From the NCBI GenBank assembly GCA_905215275.1, contig CAJMPE010000113.1, positions 1-6,569 on the forward strand: a stretch of DNA of 6,569 bases, read 5' to 3'. Positions 1-4,719 of this stretch are shown in pieces (the stretch's first letter is position 1; the number at the start of each line of letters is the position of its first letter). The position numbers were made by a program, and so were the translations under genes. This DNA is from an uncultured bacterium (GTDB taxonomy: Bacteria; Actinomycetota; Coriobacteriia; Coriobacteriales; Coriobacteriaceae). The notes below the pieces were generated by a model. That model saw only the letters and a program-made list of their open reading frames with translations. It ran no database searches and was not told the origin of the DNA.

Positions 1-454
1 CATGCGCTTCGGACGCCTGGCAACGCCGGTCATTAACGATCACGAGGACTATGAGTTCAAGATTGGTCGCGGCGTGGTCGTGCGCGAGGGGTCCGATGTG
101 ACCATCATCGCTTGTGGCCTTATGGTCGCCGAGGCGCTTGAGGCTGCCGAGGCGCTCGCTGCCGATGGTATCGATGCCGAGGTCATCAATATGCACACGA
201 TCAAGCCGCTCGATGAGCGCCTGGTGGTTGCCAGCGCCAAGAAGACCGGTCGTGTGGTCACTGCCGAGGAGCATTCGATTATCGGTGGTCTTGGCGAGGC
301 CGTGGCCTCGGTGCTCGCGGAGCAGCATCCGGTGCCGATGCGTCGCGTCGGCGTGCGCGATGTGTATGGCGAGTCCGGCCCTGCGGTCGATTTGCTGCAC
401 AAGTACGGTTTGGACGCCGACGGCATCGAAGCTGCGGTCAGGTCCGTGTTGTAA
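1..454 (+). CDS. Transketolase C-terminal subunit (5' partial)
   Basis: This is the C-terminal part of a transketolase, the pyrimidine-binding and C-terminal domain half of the enzyme that moves two-carbon ketol units between sugar phosphates. The frame is already open at base 1 and the first visible residues (MRFGRLATPVIND) match the interior of the family, so the true start lies upstream. Visible hallmarks are the FGRLATPVI segment, a GSDVTIIACGLMVAEAL strand-helix typical of the transketolase C-terminal domain, INMHTIKPLD, and the EEHSIIGGLGEAVASVL stretch. The last domain ends at a TAA at 452-454, which fits a split transketolase whose N-terminal subunit would be upstream. The PTS IIA gene follows after 11 bp, so the two are probably co-transcribed. 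The substrate cannot be told; DXP synthase-like and pyruvate dehydrogenase E1 beta-like proteins share this fold but fit less well. Confidence 0.88.
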   Translation, partial: MRFGRLATPVINDHEDYEFKIGRGVVVREGSDVTIIACGLMVAEALEAAEALAADGIDAEVINMHTIKPLDERLVVASAKKTGRVVTAEEHSIIGGLGEAVASVLAEQHPVPMRRVGVRDVYGESGPAVDLLHKYGLDADGIEAAVRSVL

Positions 455-460
455 GGAAGG
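455..460 (+). promoter_or_regulatory. Ribosome binding site of the PTS IIA gene
   Basis: GGAAGG directly follows the TAA of the transketolase gene and lies 5 nt before the ATG at 466. It fixes the start of the IIA gene and suggests translation of an operon mRNA with a very short gap. Confidence 0.7.
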
Positions 461-465
461 TTTCC

Positions 466-918
466 ATGGGATTTGTATCTGCCAACCAAGTGACAATCGG
501 GTATACCGCCGCCTCGCGCGAGGACGCCCTACATTATTTGTCCGAGCAGGCCATCGAGCTCGGCTTTGCCGATGACGCATCTGCCGTAGAGGCCGCCTTC
601 ATTGCTCGCGAGAACGAGGCCGAGACCGGCCTTGTCGCCGGTTTTGCCGTTCCGCATGCCAAAAGCGACGCGATCCACACGCCGGGCGTTGCCGTGCTTA
701 AACTGACCGAGCCCGTTGAATGGCCGAGCTTCGATGGGGTGCCCGTCGATGTTGCGCTCGCGCTGTACGTGCCTGCCGGCGAGGCTGGAACCACGCATCT
801 GCGCCTGCTCTCCAAGGCTGCCGTAATGCTGATGGACGCCGGCTTCCGCGACAAGGTGCGCGCGAGCACCGATCCCGTTGAGATTGCGGAGCTCATCAAT
901 AGCGGACTCGAAGACTAG
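466..918 (+). CDS. PTS fructose-type IIA protein
   Basis: A 150-residue single-domain protein of the PTS EIIA type 2 (fructose/mannitol) family. Such cytoplasmic proteins take phosphate from HPr on a histidine and pass it to a IIB domain during sugar import. The phosphorylated residue should be His64 in GFAVPHAKS, preceded by the family's acidic E-x-G-rich segment (ENEAETGLVAGFAVPH). PVEWPSFDGVPVDVALALYVP and the THLRLLSKAAVMLMD helix (about residues 104-120) are also typical. The length is that of a free-standing IIA. It lies 11 bp after the transketolase gene, with its own GGAAGG site, so import through a PTS and a transketolase step probably belong to one sugar pathway. The IIB and IIC partners are not in the window and may be upstream. 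Gene ends at TAG 916-918. The transported sugar cannot be inferred. Confidence 0.92.
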   Translation: MGFVSANQVTIGYTAASREDALHYLSEQAIELGFADDASAVEAAFIARENEAETGLVAGFAVPHAKSDAIHTPGVAVLKLTEPVEWPSFDGVPVDVALALYVPAGEAGTTHLRLLSKAAVMLMDAGFRDKVRASTDPVEIAELINSGLED

Positions 919-956
919 AACGGTCATCCCGTTCAATCAATCGATCCTTCTCCAAG

Positions 957-1003
957 GAAAAGGGCCGCGACGCCATATAGGTGTCGCGGCCCTGTTTGCG
1001 TTT
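957..1003 (+). terminator. Rho-independent terminator after the PTS IIA gene
   Basis: A 14-bp stem (961-974 with 980-993, one G-T pair) closes a 5-nt ATATA loop. The stem is mostly G+C. It is preceded by AAAA (957-960) and followed by a short T-containing stretch (GTTTGCGTTT), so the U-tract is weak but the stem is very stable. It lies about 40 bp after the IIA stop and ends the transketolase-IIA operon. Confidence 0.85.
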
Positions 1004-1049
1004 CCCCAGATAAAACCTGCCAAAATAAACCTATCCCTTTTTGGCAGGC
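1001..1049 (+). repeat. 49-bp dispersed repeat, copy 1
   Basis: First of three ungapped copies in this window, each 43/49 identical to the others. The shared core contains GATAAAACC, GCCAAAA, AAACCT and TCCCT. In this copy CCTGCCAAAA (1016-1025) pairs perfectly with TTTTGGCAGG (1039-1048) around a 13-nt loop. It starts 7 nt after the stem of the preceding terminator and overlaps its T-rich tail. All three copies are intergenic. A REP-like or miniature mobile element is the likely class, but no mobilising gene is visible. Confidence 0.85.
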
Positions 1050-1121
1050 TAATCGTGAGTTATTTCACCGCAACTTAGGGCACGGTTAGGAAGTGTGCAC
1101 CTTAAAGAGTGGAGCCCTTGA

Positions 1122-1290
1122 TTAGAGAGGTCGCGCTCATCTCTCTAAATGTCTCTCTAAAGAGAAGGTTGGTTAGAGAGATAGCATTAGGCAATCTAGC
1201 AGCGAATTCGATACATCTCTCTTAATGTCTCTCTAAAACAAGGCGCTTATCTCTCTAAAGTTAGAGAGATAAGCGCCTTGTTTTAGAGAG
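1122..1290. repeat. Cluster of TTAGAGAG / CTCTCTAA motifs
   Basis: Eight exact copies of one 8-mer occur in 169 bp. CTCTCTAA is at 1141-1148, 1153-1160, 1229-1236 and 1251-1258; TTAGAGAG is at 1122-1129, 1173-1180, 1261-1268 and 1283-1290. A ninth, imperfect copy (CTCTCTTAA) is at 1217-1225. The 22-bp blocks 1139-1160 and 1215-1236, each holding two motifs 12 bp apart, match at 21 of 22 positions. Inverted pairs form hairpins at 1122-1148 and 1139-1182 (10-bp arms ATCTCTCTAA / TTAGAGAGAT). Function unknown; it could be a binding-site array, a structured RNA or a decayed mobile element. Confidence 0.85.
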
Positions 1291-1292
1291 AC
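1227..1292. repeat. 66-bp foldback with 32-bp perfect inverted arms
   Basis: Bases 1227-1258 are the exact reverse complement of 1261-1292, separated only by AG (1259-1260). Each arm starts with GTCTCTCTAAAAC, has a GGCGCTTAT middle, and ends in CTCTCTAA, so each contains two copies of the 8-mer. Transcribed from either strand it would make a very long uninterrupted hairpin with almost no loop. There is no U-tract, so it is not a normal terminator. The perfect match between arms implies recent origin or active maintenance. Confidence 0.95.
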
Positions 1293-1308
1293 GGAATGCC
1301 AAAATTCG

Positions 1309-1340
1309 TCCGTCAGCTACCATCTGCCAAAAATGACGGA
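1309..1340. other. Small hairpin TCCGTCA / TGACGGA
   Basis: Seven perfect base pairs (1309-1315 with 1334-1340) around an 18-nt loop, just right of the 66-bp foldback. It may belong to the same element. No function is suggested by the sequence. Confidence 0.45.
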
Positions 1341-1345
1341 TAAAG

Positions 1346-1378
1346 GGCTCATCGAAGTAATGGGTTCATCGACGAGCC
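1346..1378. other. Imperfect hairpin between the foldback and repeat copy 2
   Basis: GGCTC (1346-1350) pairs with GAGCC (1374-1378), followed after one A-C mismatch by TCGA (1352-1355) with TCGA (1369-1372). The loop is 13 nt. No T-tract follows. Confidence 0.4.
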
Positions 1379-1417
1379 GCAACCGCCGCTATCGGAAGAA
1401 GTAGATGCAGCCGAATT

Positions 1418-1460
1418 GCCCCTCTATCGTCTCTCGAAGTTTGATGGGTGCTAGAGGGGC
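1418..1460. other. Hairpin GCCCCTCTA / TAGAGGGGC
   Basis: Nine perfect pairs (1418-1426 with 1452-1460) around a 25-nt loop. It lies 16 nt before repeat copy 2, recalling the stem placed before copies 1 and 3. A T-run (ATTTT, 1475-1479) follows only 14 nt later, so it is a poor terminator. Confidence 0.5.
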
Positions 1461-1476
1461 GACTGCCTCGCGATAT

Positions 1477-1525
1477 TTTCCCAAGATAAAACCTGCCAAA
1501 ACAAACCTGTCCCTTATTGACAGGT
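1477..1525 (+). repeat. 49-bp dispersed repeat, copy 2
   Basis: Same orientation as copy 1 and 476 bp further on; 43/49 identical to it without gaps. A G-to-A change at 1520 weakens the pairing seen in copies 1 and 3. A different perfect pairing is available instead: ACCTGTC (1505-1511) with GACAGGT (1519-1525) around a 7-nt loop. Copies 1 and 2 bracket the motif cluster and the 66-bp foldback. Confidence 0.85.
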
Positions 1526-1582
1526 CAGTTAACGCAGTCCAGGTTGAGCATATGTGCCCGGAGCCCGCGCAGCGCCGAGCAG

Positions 1583-1607
1583 TTACGCCGTTTGTAAAAC
1601 GGCGTAA
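1583..1607 (-). terminator. Hairpin at the larE 3' end, probable terminator
   Basis: Eleven perfect pairs (TTACGCCGTTT 1583-1593 with AAACGGCGTAA 1597-1607) around a 3-nt loop, beginning one base after the larE stop codon. There is no clear U-tract on the minus strand, so termination would be weak or the hairpin may protect the mRNA end. Confidence 0.55.
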
Positions 1608-1608
1608 T

Positions 1609-2487
1609 CTAAAGGTTCATGTTGCCGTGGATGTAGGGGGTGACCTCGGGGGAGATATGGTCGCAGCCCAGCTCGCGCAGCGCGGACTCGATAACGGCGG
1701 GCAGCGGGGTTTTGCCCTCGGCATCGACGGCGTTGCCACCGAGGGCAGCAATCTTGGCGACATCTGCGGGTGCGGCCTCGATATGCATGCAGCCGCCGAT
1801 CAAGCGCGCGCGTACCTGTGCCAGATCAAGATTGTGCAGGTAATCCTCGCAGGCGCGGATTAAATCGACCTTCTCGCGCGTAAGCTCCTCGCCCGTGGGG
1901 ACGCGCGTGGCAAGACAGGCTCCCGCCGGCAGGCTCCAAACGGGATAGCCCCATGCGCGCAACAGCTCGCGCTCTTCGTCCTTGGTAAAGCCGACCTCCA
2001 TGAGAGGGGAACGTACACCGAGCTCTTCTGCCGCTCGCATGCCAGGGCGGTAGTCACCGCGATCGCTTGCATTGCTGCCGTCGATGACGGTGGGAAAGCC
2101 GAGCGACTTGGCGTGGTTGACGATAGCGGTAAAGCCGGCGTGCTTACAGTGGTAGCAGCGATTGGCATCGTTGCAGGCTACTTGGGGGAGCTGCAACTGA
2201 TCGACCGAAAGATTGAGCACAGGGAGCTTAAAATGTGGCTCATCATTGGCTGGCCCGTCAACGGATCGCTCAAACGAAGCCTGTTCGGGCGTGCCGATGA
2301 GCGGCGTGGTGAGGTGGACGAGAAGCGTGCTAGCAGGCATGATGCGGGCGCAGACCGCGGCCAAAAAGCTGCTGTCGACGCCGCCGGAAAAGCCGATGGC
2401 AACGCGTCCGTATGCCAAAAGCAGCTGCTCGAGCTCTGCGAGTTTGTCCTGAAGCTCCTTTGCAGGTGCGGTGGTGTCTGAAAACAT
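1609..2487 (-). CDS. larE: ATP-dependent sulfur insertase LarE
   Basis: A 292-residue cytoplasmic protein of the LarE family. LarE adenylates the carboxylates of the biscarboxylated nicotinic acid mononucleotide precursor and turns them into thiocarboxylates, for the nickel-pincer nucleotide cofactor of lactate racemase and other LarA-type enzymes. The N-terminal PP-loop is SGGVDSS (residues 34-40) and DGSNASDRGDYRPG (136-149) is a typical LarE segment. Cysteines stand at 111 and 114 (RCYHCK) and at 191 (GACLATR), the position of the sulfur-donating cysteine in the sacrificial enzyme. Three cysteines is the pattern of the [4Fe-4S]-dependent LarE of Thermotoga, so this copy is probably catalytic rather than single-turnover. 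The start is backed by TAAGGA (2495-2500) 7 nt upstream. No larA, larB or larC is in the window. Other PP-loop proteins are unlikely given the CLATR and SNASD motifs. Confidence 0.92.
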   Translation of the reverse strand: MFSDTTAPAKELQDKLAELEQLLLAYGRVAIGFSGGVDSSFLAAVCARIMPASTLLVHLTTPLIGTPEQASFERSVDGPANDEPHFKLPVLNLSVDQLQLPQVACNDANRCYHCKHAGFTAIVNHAKSLGFPTVIDGSNASDRGDYRPGMRAAEELGVRSPLMEVGFTKDEERELLRAWGYPVWSLPAGACLATRVPTGEELTREKVDLIRACEDYLHNLDLAQVRARLIGGCMHIEAAPADVAKIAALGGNAVDAEGKTPLPAVIESALRELGCDHISPEVTPYIHGNMNL

Positions 2488-2521
2488 GAATCGATCCTTA
2501 CCAATATGTACTCGGTCAAAA

Positions 2522-2549
2522 ACTATAATCCTACCGGGCTGCTTGTCAT
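2522..2549 (-). promoter_or_regulatory. Possible larE promoter
   Basis: On the minus strand ATGACA (2544-2549) is followed after 16 bp by TATAGT (2522-2527), about 35 bp upstream of the larE ATG. The boxes are only fair matches to a sigma-70-type promoter. Confidence 0.35.
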
Positions 2550-2602
2550 AATACTTCTACCTATGTAACGAAAGTGCAATATGGCATATACGTTATATAC
2601 AA

Positions 2603-2639
2603 GTTGCCAAATGCGGTAGAGTTGCGGTAATGCGATAGC
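2603..2639 (+). repeat. Imperfect tandem repeat (18 and 19 bp) upstream of the HAD gene
   Basis: Two adjacent units, 2603-2620 and 2621-2639, share GTTGC, AATGCG, and TAG in the same order with one base of length difference. They cover the likely promoter, so they may be a direct-repeat binding site for a regulator; chance similarity is not excluded. Confidence 0.45.
2604..2633 (+). promoter_or_regulatory. Possible promoter of the HAD phosphatase gene
   Basis: TTGCCA (2604-2609), 18 bp, then TAATGC (2628-2633), ending 27 bp before the ATG at 2661. The -10 box is weak. The boxes sit inside the imperfect tandem repeat at 2603-2639. Confidence 0.35.
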
Positions 2640-2660
2640 GAGAGCCGATGGGGGATCGAT

Positions 2661-3311
2661 ATGATCAAGGCTGTAATTTTTGACATGGATGGAACGCTGG
2701 TCGATACCGAGCGTTTGGGGATTAAGGCCTGGAAGGCGGGCGCTGCCGAGCTGGGGGTCGCGATTGATGAAGCGCTGATCCATCAGTTTATCGGTCGCAC
2801 GCTGCCCGATGTCATGGACATCCTCGATAAGCATTACGGCAGCCACGAAACCACCGAGGCGGTCTATGCCCGCCACAAGGAGATTCGCGATGAGATGGTC
2901 AAGACCGAACTGGAGCTTAAGGCCGGCGCCGCCGAGTGCATAGACGAGCTGCTGGCTGCGGGCTATCACGTGGGCCTTGCGACGTCGTCGCGCCATGTCA
3001 CGGCCGAGCGCAACCTTAAGATGGTCGGCCTCTTTGACAAGTTTGAAACGGTGACCTGTGGCGAGGACGTTGTGCACGGCAAGCCCGACCCCGAGATGTA
3101 TCTGCTTGCCTGCGAGCGCGCGGGCTTTGCCCCCGAGGAGTGCGCCGTGGTCGAGGATTCGCGCAACGGCTGCGTCTCGGGTATCACGGCCGGCTGCCAT
3201 GTCTTTGCTGTGCCCGATATCGTGCCGCTGCCGCAGGACGTGGTGGATGGCTGCGAGGTCGTGCTCGACACGTTGTTCGATCTGGCGGCGGCGGTCAAGG
3301 CCGCACGCTAG
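2661..3311 (+). CDS. HAD-superfamily phosphatase, beta-phosphoglucomutase-like
   Basis: A 216-residue cytoplasmic hydrolase of HAD subfamily IA, most like the phosphoglycolate phosphatase / beta-phosphoglucomutase group. All four HAD motifs are present: motif I DMDGTLVDTE with nucleophile Asp8 and acid/base Asp10, motif II in ATSS (Ser109), motif III Lys141 in GKPDPEMY, and motif IV VVEDSRNG with metal ligands Glu165 and Asp166. Residues about 16-88 form the helical cap that sets substrate choice, so the substrate is probably a small sugar phosphate but cannot be named. Length is normal for the family. The ATG at 2661 follows a GGGGG run (2650-2654) at 6 nt. The gene stands alone: divergent from larE and convergent with the LacI-type regulator, sharing its terminator. 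Whether it is a phosphatase or a mutase cannot be decided from motifs. Confidence 0.9.
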   Translation: MIKAVIFDMDGTLVDTERLGIKAWKAGAAELGVAIDEALIHQFIGRTLPDVMDILDKHYGSHETTEAVYARHKEIRDEMVKTELELKAGAAECIDELLAAGYHVGLATSSRHVTAERNLKMVGLFDKFETVTCGEDVVHGKPDPEMYLLACERAGFAPEECAVVEDSRNGCVSGITAGCHVFAVPDIVPLPQDVVDGCEVVLDTLFDLAAAVKAAR

Positions 3312-3353
3312 ACAATTGCGGCGTTGAAGCGAGCGATTGCCCACGTTTGCGTT

Positions 3354-3395
3354 TAAGCAAAAGAGGTCCGGCAATGGTCGGGCCTCTTTTGCTTA
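3354..3395. terminator. Bidirectional terminator between HAD and LacI-family genes
   Basis: A 19-bp stem (3354-3372 with 3377-3395, two G-T pairs) closes a 4-nt AATG loop. One arm carries AAAAGAGG and the other CCTCTTTT, so a U-rich 3' arm exists in both directions. It lies 42 bp after the HAD stop and 29 bp after the regulator's stop, serving both convergent genes. Confidence 0.9.
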
Positions 3396-3424
3396 GGCGG
3401 AGTTTTGGCATACTGGCCGACGTG

Positions 3425-4537
3425 CTATAGATACGCGCCCAGGTTGATGGCGGTGGCGTCGGTCTGGGTGTTTGCCTGGGTGCTGGCGCGCTCCAGTAGG
3501 AACGGCCGCACGAGTTCTTGGCGGTTGATATCCTCGGCGGCCGTGACTGCGGTGACGGTGCGCGCTGCAGAGCCGACGCGGATATGCTTGGTCTTTATCG
3601 GGACCTTGTTCTCGATTTGCTCCATCAGCAATTGGACACCCTTGCGGCCAATTTCGTAACCCGGCGGTGCCACCGTGGTGAGGGGGACCGACCCGCTCCA
3701 AGCGAGTGGGTTGCCGTCGCATCCGGCCACGCGAACCTGCTCGGGGACGGAGATGCCTTTGTCGACCAATGCCGAGATAACGCCCGAGGCCAACACGTCG
3801 GTCAGGCCGACGACAAAATCGGGGCGTTCGTCGGCAGGGCGCCCGGCAATCTGAGCGCCAATGCTGTAGCCGTCGGCTGCGGTATTCCACTCTCCGGCGT
3901 CAATGACTTCAATTTTGATATCGGGATGCAAGGCGAGGGCCTTGTGAATGCCAAGTACGCGCAGGGTGAGCTGCATGAATGCCGCTCTGCCCACAACGGT
4001 GATATGGCGTGTGCCGCGGGCGATGGCGAGCTCGGCGATGATGCGGCCTTGTGCCTCGTTGTCGGCCGCTACGTAGTAGCCGGGCTCGGAGCAATGGATG
4101 TCCAGGTGGACAATCGGCACGGGCATCTTGGTCGTTGCGGGGTGCCAGTCGGGGGACGCCATGGGCTGAACCATGACGCCGGACATTTGCGTGCCCATAA
4201 AGTAGCGCAGGTAATGGTCCTGGAGAATATCGTCGTTATCGGCGTTGGCGATGAGTAGGTCGTAACCGTGCTTGCGGGCCTCGTTATGGGCGCCGCTGGC
4301 AATTTGGAGCGAAAAACCGTGGTCGAGACGGGGGAGCACCAAGCCAAAGGACTTGGTGGCGCCGCCCGCGAGCTGACGAGCGCTTTGGTTGGGCAGGTAG
4401 CCAAGGCGATTGATGGTCTCGTTAATGAGCTTGAGGGTCTCGGGGCGCAGCTTTTCGGGATGGTTGAGCGCGTTGGAAACCGTGCCCAACGAAACCCCGG
4501 CCTCGCGCGCGACGTCGCTGATTTTTACCTTTGCCAT
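3425..4537 (-). CDS. LacI-family transcriptional regulator
   Basis: A 370-residue DNA-binding repressor or activator of the LacI/GalR family. The N-terminal helix-turn-helix reads VKISDVAREAGVSLGTVSNA (residues 4-23), followed by the hinge region LGYLPNQSARQLAGG. The rest is a periplasmic-binding-protein-like sugar sensor, with SFGLVLPRLDHGF at its start, and VAGCDGNPLAWSGSVPLTTV near the C-terminal subdomain. The family usually ends around PFLLERAST; here about 17 further residues follow, giving a slightly long protein. The frame is open upstream to 4744, but ATG 4537 is chosen because the HTH starts right there and AAAGGGG (4543-4549) lies 5 nt upstream; upstream codons translate the intergenic repeat. 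It is divergent from glmS. Its ligand and regulon are unknown; autoregulation is likely from the operator in its leader. Confidence 0.93.
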   Translation of the reverse strand: MAKVKISDVAREAGVSLGTVSNALNHPEKLRPETLKLINETINRLGYLPNQSARQLAGGATKSFGLVLPRLDHGFSLQIASGAHNEARKHGYDLLIANADNDDILQDHYLRYFMGTQMSGVMVQPMASPDWHPATTKMPVPIVHLDIHCSEPGYYVAADNEAQGRIIAELAIARGTRHITVVGRAAFMQLTLRVLGIHKALALHPDIKIEVIDAGEWNTAADGYSIGAQIAGRPADERPDFVVGLTDVLASGVISALVDKGISVPEQVRVAGCDGNPLAWSGSVPLTTVAPPGYEIGRKGVQLLMEQIENKVPIKTKHIRVGSAARTVTAVTAAEDINRQELVRPFLLERASTQANTQTDATAINLGAYL

Positions 4538-4547
4538 AGCGGCCCCT

Positions 4548-4561
4548 TTGATGCGTTTCAA
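4548..4561 (-). promoter_or_regulatory. Probable LacI-family operator in the regulator's own leader
   Basis: TTGATGCGTTTCAA is a 14-bp near-palindrome around a central CG. Its CGTTTCAA half matches the LacI-family consensus half-site; the other half keeps TTGA but differs at two positions. It lies just downstream of the predicted start of transcription and overlaps the ribosome binding site, a good place for autorepression. Confidence 0.55.
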
Positions 4562-4572
4562 GTACAAGCCAG

Positions 4573-4603
4573 ATTGTAGCATCGCCCGCCTCTGAGGTGT
4601 CAA
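4573..4603 (-). promoter_or_regulatory. Promoter of the LacI-family gene
   Basis: On the minus strand a perfect TTGACA (4598-4603) is followed after 19 bp by TACAAT (4573-4578). The spacer is two bases longer than ideal. Transcription would start near 4566. The -35 box abuts repeat copy 3. Confidence 0.6.
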
Positions 4604-4604
4604 A

Positions 4605-4653
4605 ACCTGCCAATTAGGGACAGGTTTATTTTGGCGGGTTTTATCTGGGCAAA
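4605..4653 (-). repeat. 49-bp dispersed repeat, copy 3 (inverted)
   Basis: The reverse complement aligns without gaps to copies 1 and 2 at 43/49 positions each. ACCTGCCAA (4605-4613) pairs with TTGGCGGGT (4631-4639) with one G-T pair. The copy ends one base from the -35 box of the regulator promoter, so it lies in the space between the two divergent promoters. Confidence 0.85.
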
Positions 4654-4660
4654 TGCTGGA

Positions 4661-4707
4661 GCCCAGGCCACCACAAAGGCGCCTGTCCCCATCGTGGTGG
4701 TTTGGGC
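4661..4707. other. GC-rich hairpin beside repeat copy 3
   Basis: CCACCAC (4668-4674) pairs with GTGGTGG (4694-4700), and GCCC (4661-4664) can pair with GGGC (4704-4707) beyond a 3-nt internal loop. In the orientation of copy 3 it lies 7 nt before the repeat, the same distance as the terminator stem before copy 1. It may be part of the same or a second repeat element. Confidence 0.5.
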
Positions 4708-4719
4708 ATGTGTGCATCG

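Larger units (their letters stand above)
919..1608. other. 690-bp convergent intergenic region, repeat-rich
   Basis: The region lies between the 3' ends of the IIA gene and larE, so neither neighbour needs a promoter here. No convincing gene is present. From left to right it holds a small hairpin at 918-934 (6-bp arms), a strong terminator (957-1003), repeat copy 1 (1001-1049), a cluster of TTAGAGAG/CTCTCTAA motifs (1122-1290) with a 66-bp foldback (1227-1292), hairpins at 1309-1340, 1346-1378 and 1418-1460, repeat copy 2 (1477-1525), and a hairpin touching the larE stop (1583-1607). The part from about 1050 to 1350 is visibly richer in A+T than the genes around it. Confidence 0.8.

Noticed and set aside
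878..1078. Small plus-strand open frame overlapping the IIA end and repeat copy 1
   Set aside because: It translates a terminator and a repeat, overlaps the IIA gene out of frame and has no convincing ribosome site.
1122..1290. CRISPR array
   Set aside because: The recurring unit is only 8 bp, occurs in both orientations and lacks regular spacers of about 30-40 bp. No cas gene is nearby.
1227..1292. Rho-independent terminator for the 66-bp foldback
   Set aside because: The stem is too long, the loop too small and no U-tract follows on either strand. A proper terminator already lies at 957-1003.
1405..1863. Plus-strand open frame starting in the intergenic region and running into larE
   Set aside because: It is antisense to larE for most of its length, and its first part translates repeat copy 2.
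2523..3374. A 283-codon open frame on the minus strand across the HAD gene
   Set aside because: It is antisense to a gene with all HAD motifs, runs through its promoter region and its terminator, and shows no family features.
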